Part shown: piece after piece, positions 1 to 6,339 of the stretch
Numbering within the stretch: the first letter of the stretch is position 1
How the letters are laid out: each line of letters begins with the position of its first letter
DNA from: Bryobacterales bacterium
GTDB taxonomy: Bacteria; Acidobacteriota; Terriglobia; Bryobacterales; Bryobacteraceae
Length of the DNA: 8,983 bases
NCBI GenBank assembly: GCA_003517725.1
Contig: DOZZ01000038.1
Location: forward strand, 499-9,481
Direction: 5' to 3'
Made by a program: the position numbers and the translations under genes
The notes under the pieces: model-generated
Told to the model about the DNA's origin: nothing
The model's database searches: none
Seen by the model: only the letters and a program-made list of their open reading frames with translations

Positions 1-547
1 CGCCGAGCACGCCCGAGTGCTTGGCGCCCAGCGCGTGCCCCAACTCGTGTGTAGCGATGGCCTGAATATCGAAAGTGTTGGGCTCAAGCCGCGTCGAGTA
101 CGTATTAAGCGGATTGAACAGGATGTCGGTGTCGAGCACCGCGCCGCTCGACGGATCGAAAACGATATTTGTGACGGCCAGCGCGGAGCCCACTATGCTG
201 CGAATCTCCGGTGTATCCCGAAACACGATCACGTGCGTGTTGTCGTTGGGATCGTTAAACGCGCCGGTGGATTTCAACGACAGGAAGCGCGCGCGGCTGT
301 CGCCCACCCTGTTCCACTGGTCGAGCGCCGCCTGGATCGCCGCCGGCGGATTGCTAGTGGGCGTGATGAAGGTACCGCCGGAGCTATTTTGCAATCCCGC
401 CGCGGCGGACGAGTTGAGGTAGAACTGTATGGCGCCGGCGTCGGTGCGATGGATCAGGGCGCCACTGTCCGTGGTGCGCTGGATATAGGCGTGCGCCATG
501 CCGCACGACAGCAGCACCAGCACGGAGCGAGCGATCGAATACTTCAT
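1..547 (-). CDS. Matrixin-like secreted zinc metalloprotease, N-terminal 182 residues (cut by window edge)
   Basis: Probable exported zinc-dependent endopeptidase of the metzincin/matrixin type. The visible residues start with a signal peptide (hydrophobic VLVLL core, likely signal peptidase I cleavage after AHA at about residue 20). A matrixin-like fold follows, and the zinc site HELGHALGAKH lies at residues 167-177: H167, H171 and H177 would bind zinc and E168 would be the catalytic base. The serine after the third histidine is common in this group. The segment around residues 71-81 (AIQAALDQWNR) is typical of the first helix of bacterial matrixins. The C-terminus, including the Met-turn, lies beyond base 1. 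The ATG at 547-545 overlaps the stop of the upstream gene (ATGA), so the two are probably translated together. The motif makes the family call firm; the substrate is unknown. Confidence 0.85.
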   Translation of the reverse strand, partial: MKYSIARSVLVLLSCGMAHAYIQRTTDSGALIHRTDAGAIQFYLNSSAAAGLQNSSGGTFITPTSNPPAAIQAALDQWNRVGDSRARFLSLKSTGAFNDPNDNTHVIVFRDTPEIRSIVGSALAVTNIVFDPSSGAVLDTDILFNPLNTYSTRLEPNTFDIQAIATHELGHALGAKHSGVLG

Positions 548-1023
548 CGGCTAACCGCGCCTTTCCGCACCAGCGCCGCCACGCGCGTCTGCCATTCCGC
601 CAGTGCCTCGCCGTTCACGCGGCCATCTCCAGTGATGGTGTACTTACCCTGCTGCCAGCCCACGGTGCGGTTATAGCCGATGGGCGTCCGCTGCAAAAAC
701 AGCACCACCTGCTCGCCAATGGCGTAATGCACGGCGCCGTCGACATCCATGGCGCGTCCGTCCAGCACGCCGCCAGGCTCGCTCACGGTCACGCTCGCGG
801 CGGGGCGCCCCTTGGCGACGCTGGCCACCTGCACTTCATAATGGGTCCACAAGAACTCATGCGAAGGACCCCACGCCGTCCAGCTCCGCACCACCTTGCC
901 GGTGACGATCTGATCTGACTGACGCACTACTTCTTCGAAGGAAAGCCGCGGCACCTGAGTCGCGCGGCCCATACCGGCGAGTGCCGCGAGGGCCACCACG
1001 CAGGCTATTAAGACGTTACGCAT
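544..1023 (-). CDS. Small exported protein of unknown function, partner of the matrixin-like protease
   Basis: This is a 159-residue protein with an N-terminal signal peptide (hydrophobic residues 4-18, possible cleavage after GRA near residue 21). The mature part looks like one small beta-rich domain. It opens with an LSFEEVVRQSDQIVTGKVV-type stretch and ends with a basic tail. I do not recognise a named family with certainty. It overlaps the start of the metalloprotease gene by four bases (ATGA), which implies an operon. A role as chaperone, inhibitor, propeptide-like partner or substrate of the protease is possible but only inferred from context. The start at 1023 keeps the whole signal peptide; the next Met (residue 18) would destroy it. 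The six G's directly before the ATG are too close to be an ideal Shine-Dalgarno. Confidence 0.8.
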   Translation of the reverse strand: MRNVLIACVVALAALAGMGRATQVPRLSFEEVVRQSDQIVTGKVVRSWTAWGPSHEFLWTHYEVQVASVAKGRPAASVTVSEPGGVLDGRAMDVDGAVHYAIGEQVVLFLQRTPIGYNRTVGWQQGKYTITGDGRVNGEALAEWQTRVAALVRKGAVSR

Positions 1024-1066
1024 CCCCCCAGTTTACGGGAAGTAGGGATGACTTCGCGTTACCACC

Positions 1067-1121
1067 AAAGCCACTCGGGTGCATAGCGGCTTTTCGCGGC
1101 TTTGCTCCAATGTTTTATAGT
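1067..1121 (+). promoter_or_regulatory. Candidate control region: GGCTTT repeats and a -10-like box
   Basis: In the 116-base gap between divergent genes, GCGGCTTT occurs twice as a direct repeat (1086-1093 and 1096-1103), ten bases apart, about one helical turn. An inverted copy of the core, AAAGCC, lies at 1067-1072. A TATAGT hexamer at 1116-1121 resembles a sigma-70 -10 box, but there is no clear -35, and a start from it would leave only a very short leader before the GTG at 1140. The repeats could be regulator sites for either divergent unit. This is pattern evidence only. Confidence 0.25.
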
Positions 1122-1122
1122 G

Positions 1123-1130
1123 AAGGAGAG
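1123..1130 (+). promoter_or_regulatory. Ribosome binding site deciding the start of the 66-residue gene
   Basis: AAGGAGAG is a strong Shine-Dalgarno sequence ending nine bases before the GTG at 1140. It favours that GTG over the in-frame ATG at 1110, which lies upstream of this site and has no such sequence before it. Confidence 0.6.
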
Positions 1131-1139
1131 GATTACCCG

Positions 1140-1340
1140 GTGTCGGCAAAGACAGGCGAGCTTACGTGGGCGAATGTTGACCTGAAGAACCCGCGTGAAA
1201 TGGCCGCTTTCCGCAAGCAGCAGGCGCAAAGGGCCGGCAATCGCATCCGAGCTGCCGTAAAAGAGTTGCAGGAGAAAGGCATCCTGGATGAGAACGCCCG
1301 CCGAATCCGTCAGGACGTGCCGCCCCTGATCAACGTCTGA
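1140..1340 (+). CDS. Small hypothetical protein upstream of ntrY
   Basis: This is a 66-residue, charged, probably cytoplasmic protein without a signal peptide or membrane segment. Its middle (about residues 18-50) is rich in Arg, Lys, Gln, Ala and Glu and probably forms a long amphipathic helix or short coiled coil. The tail ends with VPPLINV. I do not recognise the family. The GTG start is chosen for the strong Shine-Dalgarno nine bases upstream; the frame stays open farther upstream (an ATG at 1110 and an earlier one at 981), but that extension overlaps the divergent gene and reads like non-coding sequence. The gene ends 39 bases before ntrY on the same strand and may share its transcript, but a role in NtrYX signalling is unproven. 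Confidence 0.6.
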   Translation: MSAKTGELTWANVDLKNPREMAAFRKQQAQRAGNRIRAAVKELQEKGILDENARRIRQDVPPLINV

Positions 1341-1348
1341 CCCAACTC

Positions 1349-1372
1349 CAGGTTCCCGTACATAGTAACCTG
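1349..1372 (+). promoter_or_regulatory. Hairpin abutting the ntrY Shine-Dalgarno
   Basis: CAGGTT (1349-1354) and AACCTG (1367-1372) are perfect 6-base inverted repeats around a 12-base loop. The last paired base is the first G of the GAGG Shine-Dalgarno (1372-1375), and a bulge at 1373 would allow C1348 to pair with G1374. The structure could hide the ribosome binding site of ntrY. There is no T-tract, so it does not look like an intrinsic terminator. Confidence 0.3.
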
Positions 1373-1375
1373 AGG
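1372..1375 (+). promoter_or_regulatory. Ribosome binding site of ntrY
   Basis: GAGG lies four bases before the GTG at 1380. It supports GTG as the initiation codon, giving a short MRRR cytoplasmic N-terminus directly before the first membrane helix. Confidence 0.55.
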
Positions 1376-1379
1376 ATTA

Positions 1380-3482
1380 GTGCGCAGACGCCTTCTATAC
1401 GGCTCGGCGATCGCCCTGCTGGCGATCCTGATCGTGGTGATCGTGTGGCAGGGCTCGTTCACGTTCGGCGAATTCGCGCCGCCCACGGCCGGCCTCACCT
1501 ACATCTTCTGGGCCGTCTCGCTGCTGATCTTCCTGCTGATGGTGACGCTCAGCTTTATTCTGCTGCGTCTGGGGCTGCGGCTCTACATCGAGCGGCGTGA
1601 GAATCGCGAAGGCTCGCGCATCAAAACCAAGCTGGTGGCGGGCGCCATGGCGCTCAGCGTAATCCCGCTCTTCTTTATGGTGCTGTTCAGTTATTACCTG
1701 CTGAACCGCAACTTCGACAAGTGGTTTTCACGGCCCGTGGAATCGGAGCGCGTGATCCTCACCGAAATGGGCAACGCGCTGCGGCACGAGATGCGCGACA
1801 AAGTGCAGGTGCAGGCCGTGCTGCTCTCGCAGATGCCGGAGACGCGGCTGCTGCTGGCCGAACTTCCGCCGGAGCAGCCGGCCGATACGTCGTTCCTCGC
1901 GCGCTTTTGTAAAACTCAGGAACTTGCCGGCGCGGTGCTGACGCGCGGTGAGCAGCCCACGCCGATAGCCTCCTGCGGCGCCATGCCGCGCAAGCTTAGC
2001 AATGACATCGTCACCGCGCGCAGCCCGGTCACGTTCGGCGGCAAGCTGGCGGGCTATGCCGCGGTGGCGGCGCGCATGCGCATCGACGTGGCCGCCAAAC
2101 AGGCTCAAATTGAGCGTTTCAACGAAGAATACAATCGCCTCGCCGCGGGCAAAAACGAAGTGCGCAAGACGTCGCTGCTGCTGCTCTCGTTGATCGCGCT
2201 GTTCATTATGTTCCTGGCCACCTGGATCGCGCTGTTTCTGTCGAAGCAGATCAGCGTGCCGATCTCGGCGCTGCTCAAGGGCGCCGAAGAGGTCAGCCGG
2301 GGCAACCTGTCGCACCGCGTGGACGTGCGCGCCCTGGACGAACTGGCCGGGCTGGTGCGCGGCTTCAATCAGATGACGCGCGAGCTCGAAGCCAACAGCC
2401 GCGAGCTGGACGCGCGCAGCCGTTTCACCGAGGCCATTCTGGAATCCATTCCCACCGGCGTCATCTCCGTCGCCAGCGATGGCGCCATCCAGCGCGTCAA
2501 CCGCGCCCTGGCCCAGATTATGGGGCAGGACAGCGTAGACCACGCGCGCAGTCTGGACGATCTGTTCTCGCCTGAAGACGCGGCCGAGATTCGCTACCTC
2601 ATGAACAGGGCGCGCCGCACCGGCCTGGCCTCGCGTCAATTGGACCTGCACACCAACTCCGGCGCACGGCACCTGGCGGTCACGGTCTCGGCGCTCGATG
2701 ACAAAGTAACGTCGGGTTTTGTGATGGTGATCGAGGACACCAGCGAACTGCTGCGCGCGCAGAAGGCCACGGCCTGGCATGAGGTGGCGCGCCGCGTCGC
2801 GCACGAGATGAAGAATCCCTTGACGCCCATCGCGCTTTCGGCCGAACGCCTGGCGCGCCACTTGTCGCGGATCGACCTGCCTCCCGATCTCGCGCGCATC
2901 GTCCACGACTGCACCACCACCATCGCCGGGGAAGTGCAGTCGGTGAAAAATCTGGTGGACGAGTTCAGCCAGTTCGCGCGTTTCCCAGCCGCGCAGCCGG
3001 CCGCGTGGGAACTGAACGAGATCGTCGAAAGCGCGCTGTCCGTTTTCGCGGGACGGCTGCAAGGCATCGAGATGCGTACCAGCCTGGCGGCCGGCCTGCC
3101 GCCCGTGTTTCTGGATCGCGAACAGTTTCGCCGGGTGGTCATTAACCTGGTCGACAACGCCGCCGAGGCCATGCAGGACGCGCTGGTGAAGCGGCTGGCC
3201 ATAAGCACGCAGCTGCGCGATAACAGCAGCATCGAACTGGTGATTGCCGACACCGGCTGCGGGCTCAGCCCGGAACAAAAAGAAAAGCTGTTCCTGCCGT
3301 ATTTCTCCACCAAAAACCGCGGCACGGGCCTGGGCCTCGCTATCGTCAGCCACATTCTGACCGAGCACAACGTGCAGATTCGCGTGGAGGACAACCAGCC
3401 CGCCGGCGCGCGCTTCGTCATCGACATCCCCGTGATCGTCGAAGCGCCCGAGCCCGCTCCCGAGCAGGCCCAGACGGCATGA
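1380..3482 (+). CDS. ntrY: Membrane sensor histidine kinase NtrY
   Basis: This is a 700-residue inner-membrane kinase that autophosphorylates on a histidine and passes the phosphate to NtrX. Order of parts: membrane helices at about 9-24, 38-65 and 84-108; a periplasmic sensor loop at about 109-263; a fourth helix at 264-287; HAMP at about 289-341; PAS at about 345-455; dimerisation/phosphoacceptor domain with HEMKNPLTP, phospho-His H475; and an ATPase domain with N-box N589-xxx-N593, G1 DTGCG (624-628), F-box near LPYFSTK and G2 GTGLGL (648-653). Length, four-helix topology and HAMP-PAS order match the NtrY family rather than cytoplasmic NtrB. All catalytic motifs are intact. The loop has just two cysteines, C177 and C199. 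The stop overlaps the ntrX start (ATGA). In other bacteria NtrYX affects nitrogen metabolism, redox or envelope processes; the signal here is unknown. Confidence 0.93.
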   Translation: MRRRLLYGSAIALLAILIVVIVWQGSFTFGEFAPPTAGLTYIFWAVSLLIFLLMVTLSFILLRLGLRLYIERRENREGSRIKTKLVAGAMALSVIPLFFMVLFSYYLLNRNFDKWFSRPVESERVILTEMGNALRHEMRDKVQVQAVLLSQMPETRLLLAELPPEQPADTSFLARFCKTQELAGAVLTRGEQPTPIASCGAMPRKLSNDIVTARSPVTFGGKLAGYAAVAARMRIDVAAKQAQIERFNEEYNRLAAGKNEVRKTSLLLLSLIALFIMFLATWIALFLSKQISVPISALLKGAEEVSRGNLSHRVDVRALDELAGLVRGFNQMTRELEANSRELDARSRFTEAILESIPTGVISVASDGAIQRVNRALAQIMGQDSVDHARSLDDLFSPEDAAEIRYLMNRARRTGLASRQLDLHTNSGARHLAVTVSALDDKVTSGFVMVIEDTSELLRAQKATAWHEVARRVAHEMKNPLTPIALSAERLARHLSRIDLPPDLARIVHDCTTTIAGEVQSVKNLVDEFSQFARFPAAQPAAWELNEIVESALSVFAGRLQGIEMRTSLAAGLPPVFLDREQFRRVVINLVDNAAEAMQDALVKRLAISTQLRDNSSIELVIADTGCGLSPEQKEKLFLPYFSTKNRGTGLGLAIVSHILTEHNVQIRVEDNQPAGARFVIDIPVIVEAPEPAPEQAQTA

Positions 3483-4831
3483 AGCCCGCGCGCATTCTGG
3501 TGGTGGACGACGAGCCCGGCATACGCCAGTCGCTGGGCGGCGTGCTGGAGGACGAAGGCTATCAGGTCTCGACCGCCGCCACTGGCGAGAAGGGCCTCGA
3601 AGCCCTCGAGCGGCAAAGTTTCGAGCTGGTATTTCTGGATATCTGGCTGCCGGGCATGGATGGTTTGGAGGTGCTGGCGCGCATCCAGGAAATCGCGCTC
3701 GAAGAGCGGCCTGCCGTGGTGATGATCTCGGGCCACGGCTCGATCGAAGCGGCGGTGCGCGCGACCAAGCTGGGCGCCTTCGACTTTCTAGAAAAGCCGT
3801 TGTCGCTTGAAAAAGTGGTGGTGGCGGCCAAGAACGCGCTGGACCATCGCAAGCTGACGCTCGAGAATACGCGCTACCGCGAAGAGGTCACCGGGCGTCA
3901 CGCCATTCTCGGCGAAAGCGTGCCGATGCGCGCGCTGCGCCAGCAATTGAGCCTGATGGCCAGCACCAACGGGCGCGTTCTGATCTACGGCGAGAGCGGC
4001 ACCGGCAAAGAGCTCGTTGCCCGCGCGCTGCACGATCTGAGCCCGCGCGCCGCGAATGCGTTTGTCGAGGTCAACTGCGCGGCCATCCCGGAAGAACTGA
4101 TCGAGAGCGAGCTCTTCGGCCACGCGCAAGGCAGCTTCGCCGGCGCTCACGACCACAAGTCCGGAAAGTTTCAGAAGGCCGACGGCGGCTCGGTGTTTCT
4201 CGACGAAGTTGGCGACATGAGCCTGCGCACCCAGGCCAAGGTGCTGCGCGCGCTGGAGGAGCAGCGCTTTGAACCGGTAGGCGCGCACGAATCAGTGCAG
4301 GTGGACGTGCGCGTGATCGCCGCCACCAACAAAAACCTGGAGCAGGAGATCGAACGCGGCAACTTTCGCGAAGACCTGTTCTATCGTCTAAACGTAATCC
4401 CGTTCCACGTGCCGCCGCTGCGCGAGCGCGCCGAAGACGTGCGCACGCTAGCCGACCATTTTCTGCGCGAGTTCACCACGGCTTATGGCCGCAAGCCGAA
4501 AGAGCTGACGCCGCAAGCCTATAAAGTGCTGCAGGAGCACTCGTGGCCCGGCAATGTGCGCGAGCTGAAAAATCTGATCGAGCGCATTGTGATTTTGAAT
4601 CCACAGACCAGGATCGACGCGCGCCATATTCCGTTGGCTTCGGCGCGCAAACTCAAGCTCGAAAGCTTCGCCAGCCTGCACGACGTGCGCGAAGCCGTGG
4701 AGCGCGACTATATCCTGAAGAAACTCGACGAGACCGGCGGCAACGTCAGCCGCACGGCGGAGCTGCTGGGCCTGGAGCGCAGCAATTTATACAGGAAGAT
4801 GAAGACGCTGGGCATCGCGCCGAAAGAGTAG
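3479..4831 (+). CDS. ntrX: Response regulator NtrX, NtrC family, with altered GAFTGA loop
   Basis: This is a 450-residue partner of NtrY. The receiver domain (about 4-122) has acidic residues D10 and D11, phospho-acceptor D54, S84 and K106. The AAA+ domain (about 140-380) has Walker A GESGTGKE (171-178), Walker B VFLDE (239-243), sensor I AATN (281-284), arginine-finger candidates R297 and R303, and sensor II WPGNVREL (356-363). A Fis-type HTH lies at about 419-445 (GNVSRTAELLGL onward). ATPase residues look intact, but the sigma-54 contact loop is GSFAGA (218-223) instead of GAFTGA. Some NtrX proteins, such as those of alphaproteobacteria, lack this loop and are not classical sigma-54 activators, so this one may bind DNA and regulate without sigma-54. 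The ATG lies inside the last codons of ntrY, so expression is coupled. Confidence 0.93.
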   Translation: MKPARILVVDDEPGIRQSLGGVLEDEGYQVSTAATGEKGLEALERQSFELVFLDIWLPGMDGLEVLARIQEIALEERPAVVMISGHGSIEAAVRATKLGAFDFLEKPLSLEKVVVAAKNALDHRKLTLENTRYREEVTGRHAILGESVPMRALRQQLSLMASTNGRVLIYGESGTGKELVARALHDLSPRAANAFVEVNCAAIPEELIESELFGHAQGSFAGAHDHKSGKFQKADGGSVFLDEVGDMSLRTQAKVLRALEEQRFEPVGAHESVQVDVRVIAATNKNLEQEIERGNFREDLFYRLNVIPFHVPPLRERAEDVRTLADHFLREFTTAYGRKPKELTPQAYKVLQEHSWPGNVRELKNLIERIVILNPQTRIDARHIPLASARKLKLESFASLHDVREAVERDYILKKLDETGGNVSRTAELLGLERSNLYRKMKTLGIAPKE

Positions 4832-4905
4832 TGCCCGCAGTAAGCGACGGTGAATATGCGGCAGCGACCACGAAAGCTCCTGAAAAGTACTGACCGTTTC
4901 GTGGG

Positions 4906-4922
4906 GCAGGCTTTCAGCCTGC
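4906..4922. repeat. Left-end hairpin of the element
   Basis: GCAGGCT and AGCCTGC form a perfect 7-bp stem around TTC. It is the palindromic core of the left terminal repeat and the counterpart of the hairpin at 5129-5144. Confidence 0.7.
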
Positions 4923-4939
4923 GGAGGGCTTCAGCAGGG

Positions 4940-4959
4940 GACGGTCCGGGGGGACCGTC
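4940..4959. repeat. Interior GC-rich hairpin
   Basis: GACGGTCC and GGACCGTC form a perfect 8-bp stem around a GGGG loop. It is the strongest local hairpin in the left half of the element. No T-tract follows, so it is not a standard intrinsic terminator for ntrX, although it could impede transcription or protect a 3' end. Confidence 0.7.
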
Positions 4960-5110
4960 GGAAGGAGCTGAAACTGGGGCTGGATCGGCCTTTTTTGAGC
5001 TCCCGGACGATTTTCGTAAGTTGCACATTCTGCTCGAACTGGAGAGTGTGTTTCTGGAGCCCGACAATCCTGAGGGACGACGAAACGCGACCCTCGACGC
5101 GTTGCTGCAG

Positions 5111-5144
5111 AGCGGGCTGAAGCCCGCTGCAGGTTGAAACCTGC
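5111..5144. repeat. Two abutting hairpins at the right end of the element
   Basis: AGCGGGCT/AGCCCGCT (5111-5118 and 5121-5128) is a perfect 8-bp palindrome around GA. The next base begins a second palindrome, GCAGGTT/AACCTGC (5129-5135 and 5138-5144). CTGC at 5105-5108 can also pair with GCAG at 5129-5132, so the two structures could exchange. Back-to-back palindromes of this type are typical of REP-like repeats. Confidence 0.65.
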
Positions 5145-5145
5145 C

Positions 5146-5172
5146 CCCACTGACGGATTTGCTCACAGTGGG
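5146..5172. terminator. Possible bidirectional hairpin between convergent genes
   Basis: CCCACTG (5146-5152) and CAGTGGG (5166-5172) form a 7-bp stem with a 13-base loop. It lies 17 bases beyond the stop of the propeller gene and at the far end of the ntrX downstream region. There is no T-tract on either strand, so the terminator role is inferred from position. Confidence 0.25.
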
Positions 5173-5189
5173 CTCAGTTGTTATCGATT

Positions 5190-6329
5190 TCAGCGCCGCC
5201 CCATCTTCGATAAATTTTCAAACCAGTACAACCCGCTCTTCCCGCCCACCGCGATATCCAGCGCGCCGTCCCCATTCAGATCCGCTACCGCCACCTGCAT
5301 GCCCGCACCGGTACGCGTGCTGTAGTCGATCACGTGCTTGACCCACTCCACCTGGCCGTTGCCCGTTCTGACGTACTCGTACCAATAGATCCCCAGCGGT
5401 TCGCGGCCGCCCGGATCGTGCCCGTTGTGCGCCGAGTAGCGTTTGCCCGTGACAATATCGAGCTTGCCGTCGCCATTCAAATCCACCAGCGTCATGGCGT
5501 GCGCCTGCGACCAGCTGTCGTCGATCAGGTGCCGGGTCCACTTGCCGCCTTCGCCCTGCTCCATCCAGAACACGCCGTAGTTGTGCGCCATGCCGGTCAC
5601 CAAATCGGGCCGGCCGTCCCCATTCACGTCCAGCACGTGGATGAAGCCGGTGGTGTCGAGATCGAAGTCCGGATGCCATTTCCACTCGCCCGCGCGCGGA
5701 TCGGGCGGCGCTTCGAACCAGCCCTTCGGCGTAAGGATGTCGTTGCGCCCGTCGCCGTTCACATCGCCCACGCCGATGCCGTGACCGTAGCTGTGCGGGC
5801 TCACGACGTGCGCCACAAACTCGCCGTTCTTGACTTCGTACCAGGTCAGCGGATCGTCTTTGCCGCCGAACTGCGGCAGCACTTGCCGGCGCTTGCCGTC
5901 GTTCACCAGGTCCACCAGAAAGCAAAACTCGATGTTGTGGCCCGACGCGATCAGATGCTCTTTCCATTCGCCCTCGCCGCTGGCCGGATGCTCGTTCCAC
6001 CACAGCTTCTTCGAGAACCAGGCGCAATCGACCACGTCCGTGCGGCCGTCGCCATTGACGTCGAGCGGCAGGATGCTGAAGCTGTCGACGTAGTTGTTGA
6101 TATAAGGCAGCGAACGGAAGTGATGTTTCCGGCGGAACGACGGACCTTCGTACCAGTCCTCGCCGGAGACGATATCGGGTTTGCCGTCGCCGTTCACGTC
6201 GAAGATGGCGCACGATTCGCCGGCGCCGATGTCGATCTCGTGCTTCAAAAAGGGAATGTCGGCCGTGCGGGTGATGGTCCAGGCGGCGCCGGCGAGCAGT
6301 ACCAGCACCAGAGTCAAGCGATTGAACAT
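5190..6329 (-). CDS. Exported FG-GAP/VCBS-repeat beta-propeller protein
   Basis: This 379-residue protein starts with a signal peptide (hydrophobic residues 4-17) and otherwise consists of FG-GAP/VCBS repeats. Six canonical calcium-binding loops of the DxNGDGxxD type begin at residues 44, 90, 189, 234, 283 and 350; a seventh at residue 140 (DLVNDGKRR) is degenerate. Even spacing suggests a seven-bladed propeller like integrin heads. Such proteins are extracytoplasmic and calcium-stabilised; they may bind carbohydrate or protein, but no catalytic residues are evident. The start at 6329 is chosen because a signal peptide begins there; a longer in-frame reading to 6590 runs through the upstream transglutaminase gene and is Arg/Cys-rich shadow. 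Only 10 bases separate it from that gene's stop, so it is the last gene of the operon. No clear Shine-Dalgarno is visible, suggesting coupling. Confidence 0.85.
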   Translation of the reverse strand: MFNRLTLVLVLLAGAAWTITRTADIPFLKHEIDIGAGESCAIFDVNGDGKPDIVSGEDWYEGPSFRRKHHFRSLPYINNYVDSFSILPLDVNGDGRTDVVDCAWFSKKLWWNEHPASGEGEWKEHLIASGHNIEFCFLVDLVNDGKRRQVLPQFGGKDDPLTWYEVKNGEFVAHVVSPHSYGHGIGVGDVNGDGRNDILTPKGWFEAPPDPRAGEWKWHPDFDLDTTGFIHVLDVNGDGRPDLVTGMAHNYGVFWMEQGEGGKWTRHLIDDSWSQAHAMTLVDLNGDGKLDIVTGKRYSAHNGHDPGGREPLGIYWYEYVRTGNGQVEWVKHVIDYSTRTGAGMQVAVADLNGDGALDIAVGGKSGLYWFENLSKMGRR

Positions 6330-6339
6330 GCGCACGATT

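Larger units (their letters stand above)
4901..5150. repeat. MITE/REP-like multi-hairpin element with terminal inverted repeats
   Basis: This non-coding block of about 250 bases lies between convergent ntrX and the propeller gene. Its ends are inverted near-copies: the left end (4901-4922) starts GTGGGGCAGG, and the right end (5129-5150) read in reverse starts GTGGGGGCAGG; they differ by a few substitutions or indels. Each end is itself a palindrome. Other hairpins fill the interior: 4940-4959, 5111-5128, and longer pairings GGAGCT/AGCTCC (4964-4969 with 4998-5003) and TTCAGC/GCTGAA (4930-4935 with 4967-4972). The flanks carry imperfect direct repeats, ACTGACCG (4889-4896) and ACTGACGG (5149-5156), which overlap the right boundary, so a target duplication is not certain. 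GCAGGCTTTCAGCCTGC-type palindromes are, as I recall, common in soil Acidobacteria and related genomes. No transposase is present, so any movement would need help in trans. Confidence 0.6.

Noticed and set aside
981..1139. An N-terminal extension of the 66-residue gene
   Set aside because: It overlaps the divergent gene, looks non-coding, and the strong Shine-Dalgarno at 1123-1130 points to the GTG at 1140.
1728..3368. A 546-residue open frame antisense to ntrY
   Set aside because: It is a codon-bias shadow of a GC-rich gene: it lies fully inside ntrY, is Arg/Gln/His-rich and has no domain, while the sense frame has every kinase motif.
4964..5003. An intrinsic terminator for ntrX ending in the TTTTTT run at 4991-4996
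   Set aside because: The T-run lies inside the loop of the GGAGCT/AGCTCC pairing and is not directly after a GC-rich stem, so it does not have terminator geometry.
4850..5137. A 95-residue plus-strand open frame downstream of ntrX
   Set aside because: It runs straight through the left and right hairpins of the repeat element, and its residues just translate the palindromes. Open frames of similar length exist on the opposite strand, and there is no good ribosome binding site.
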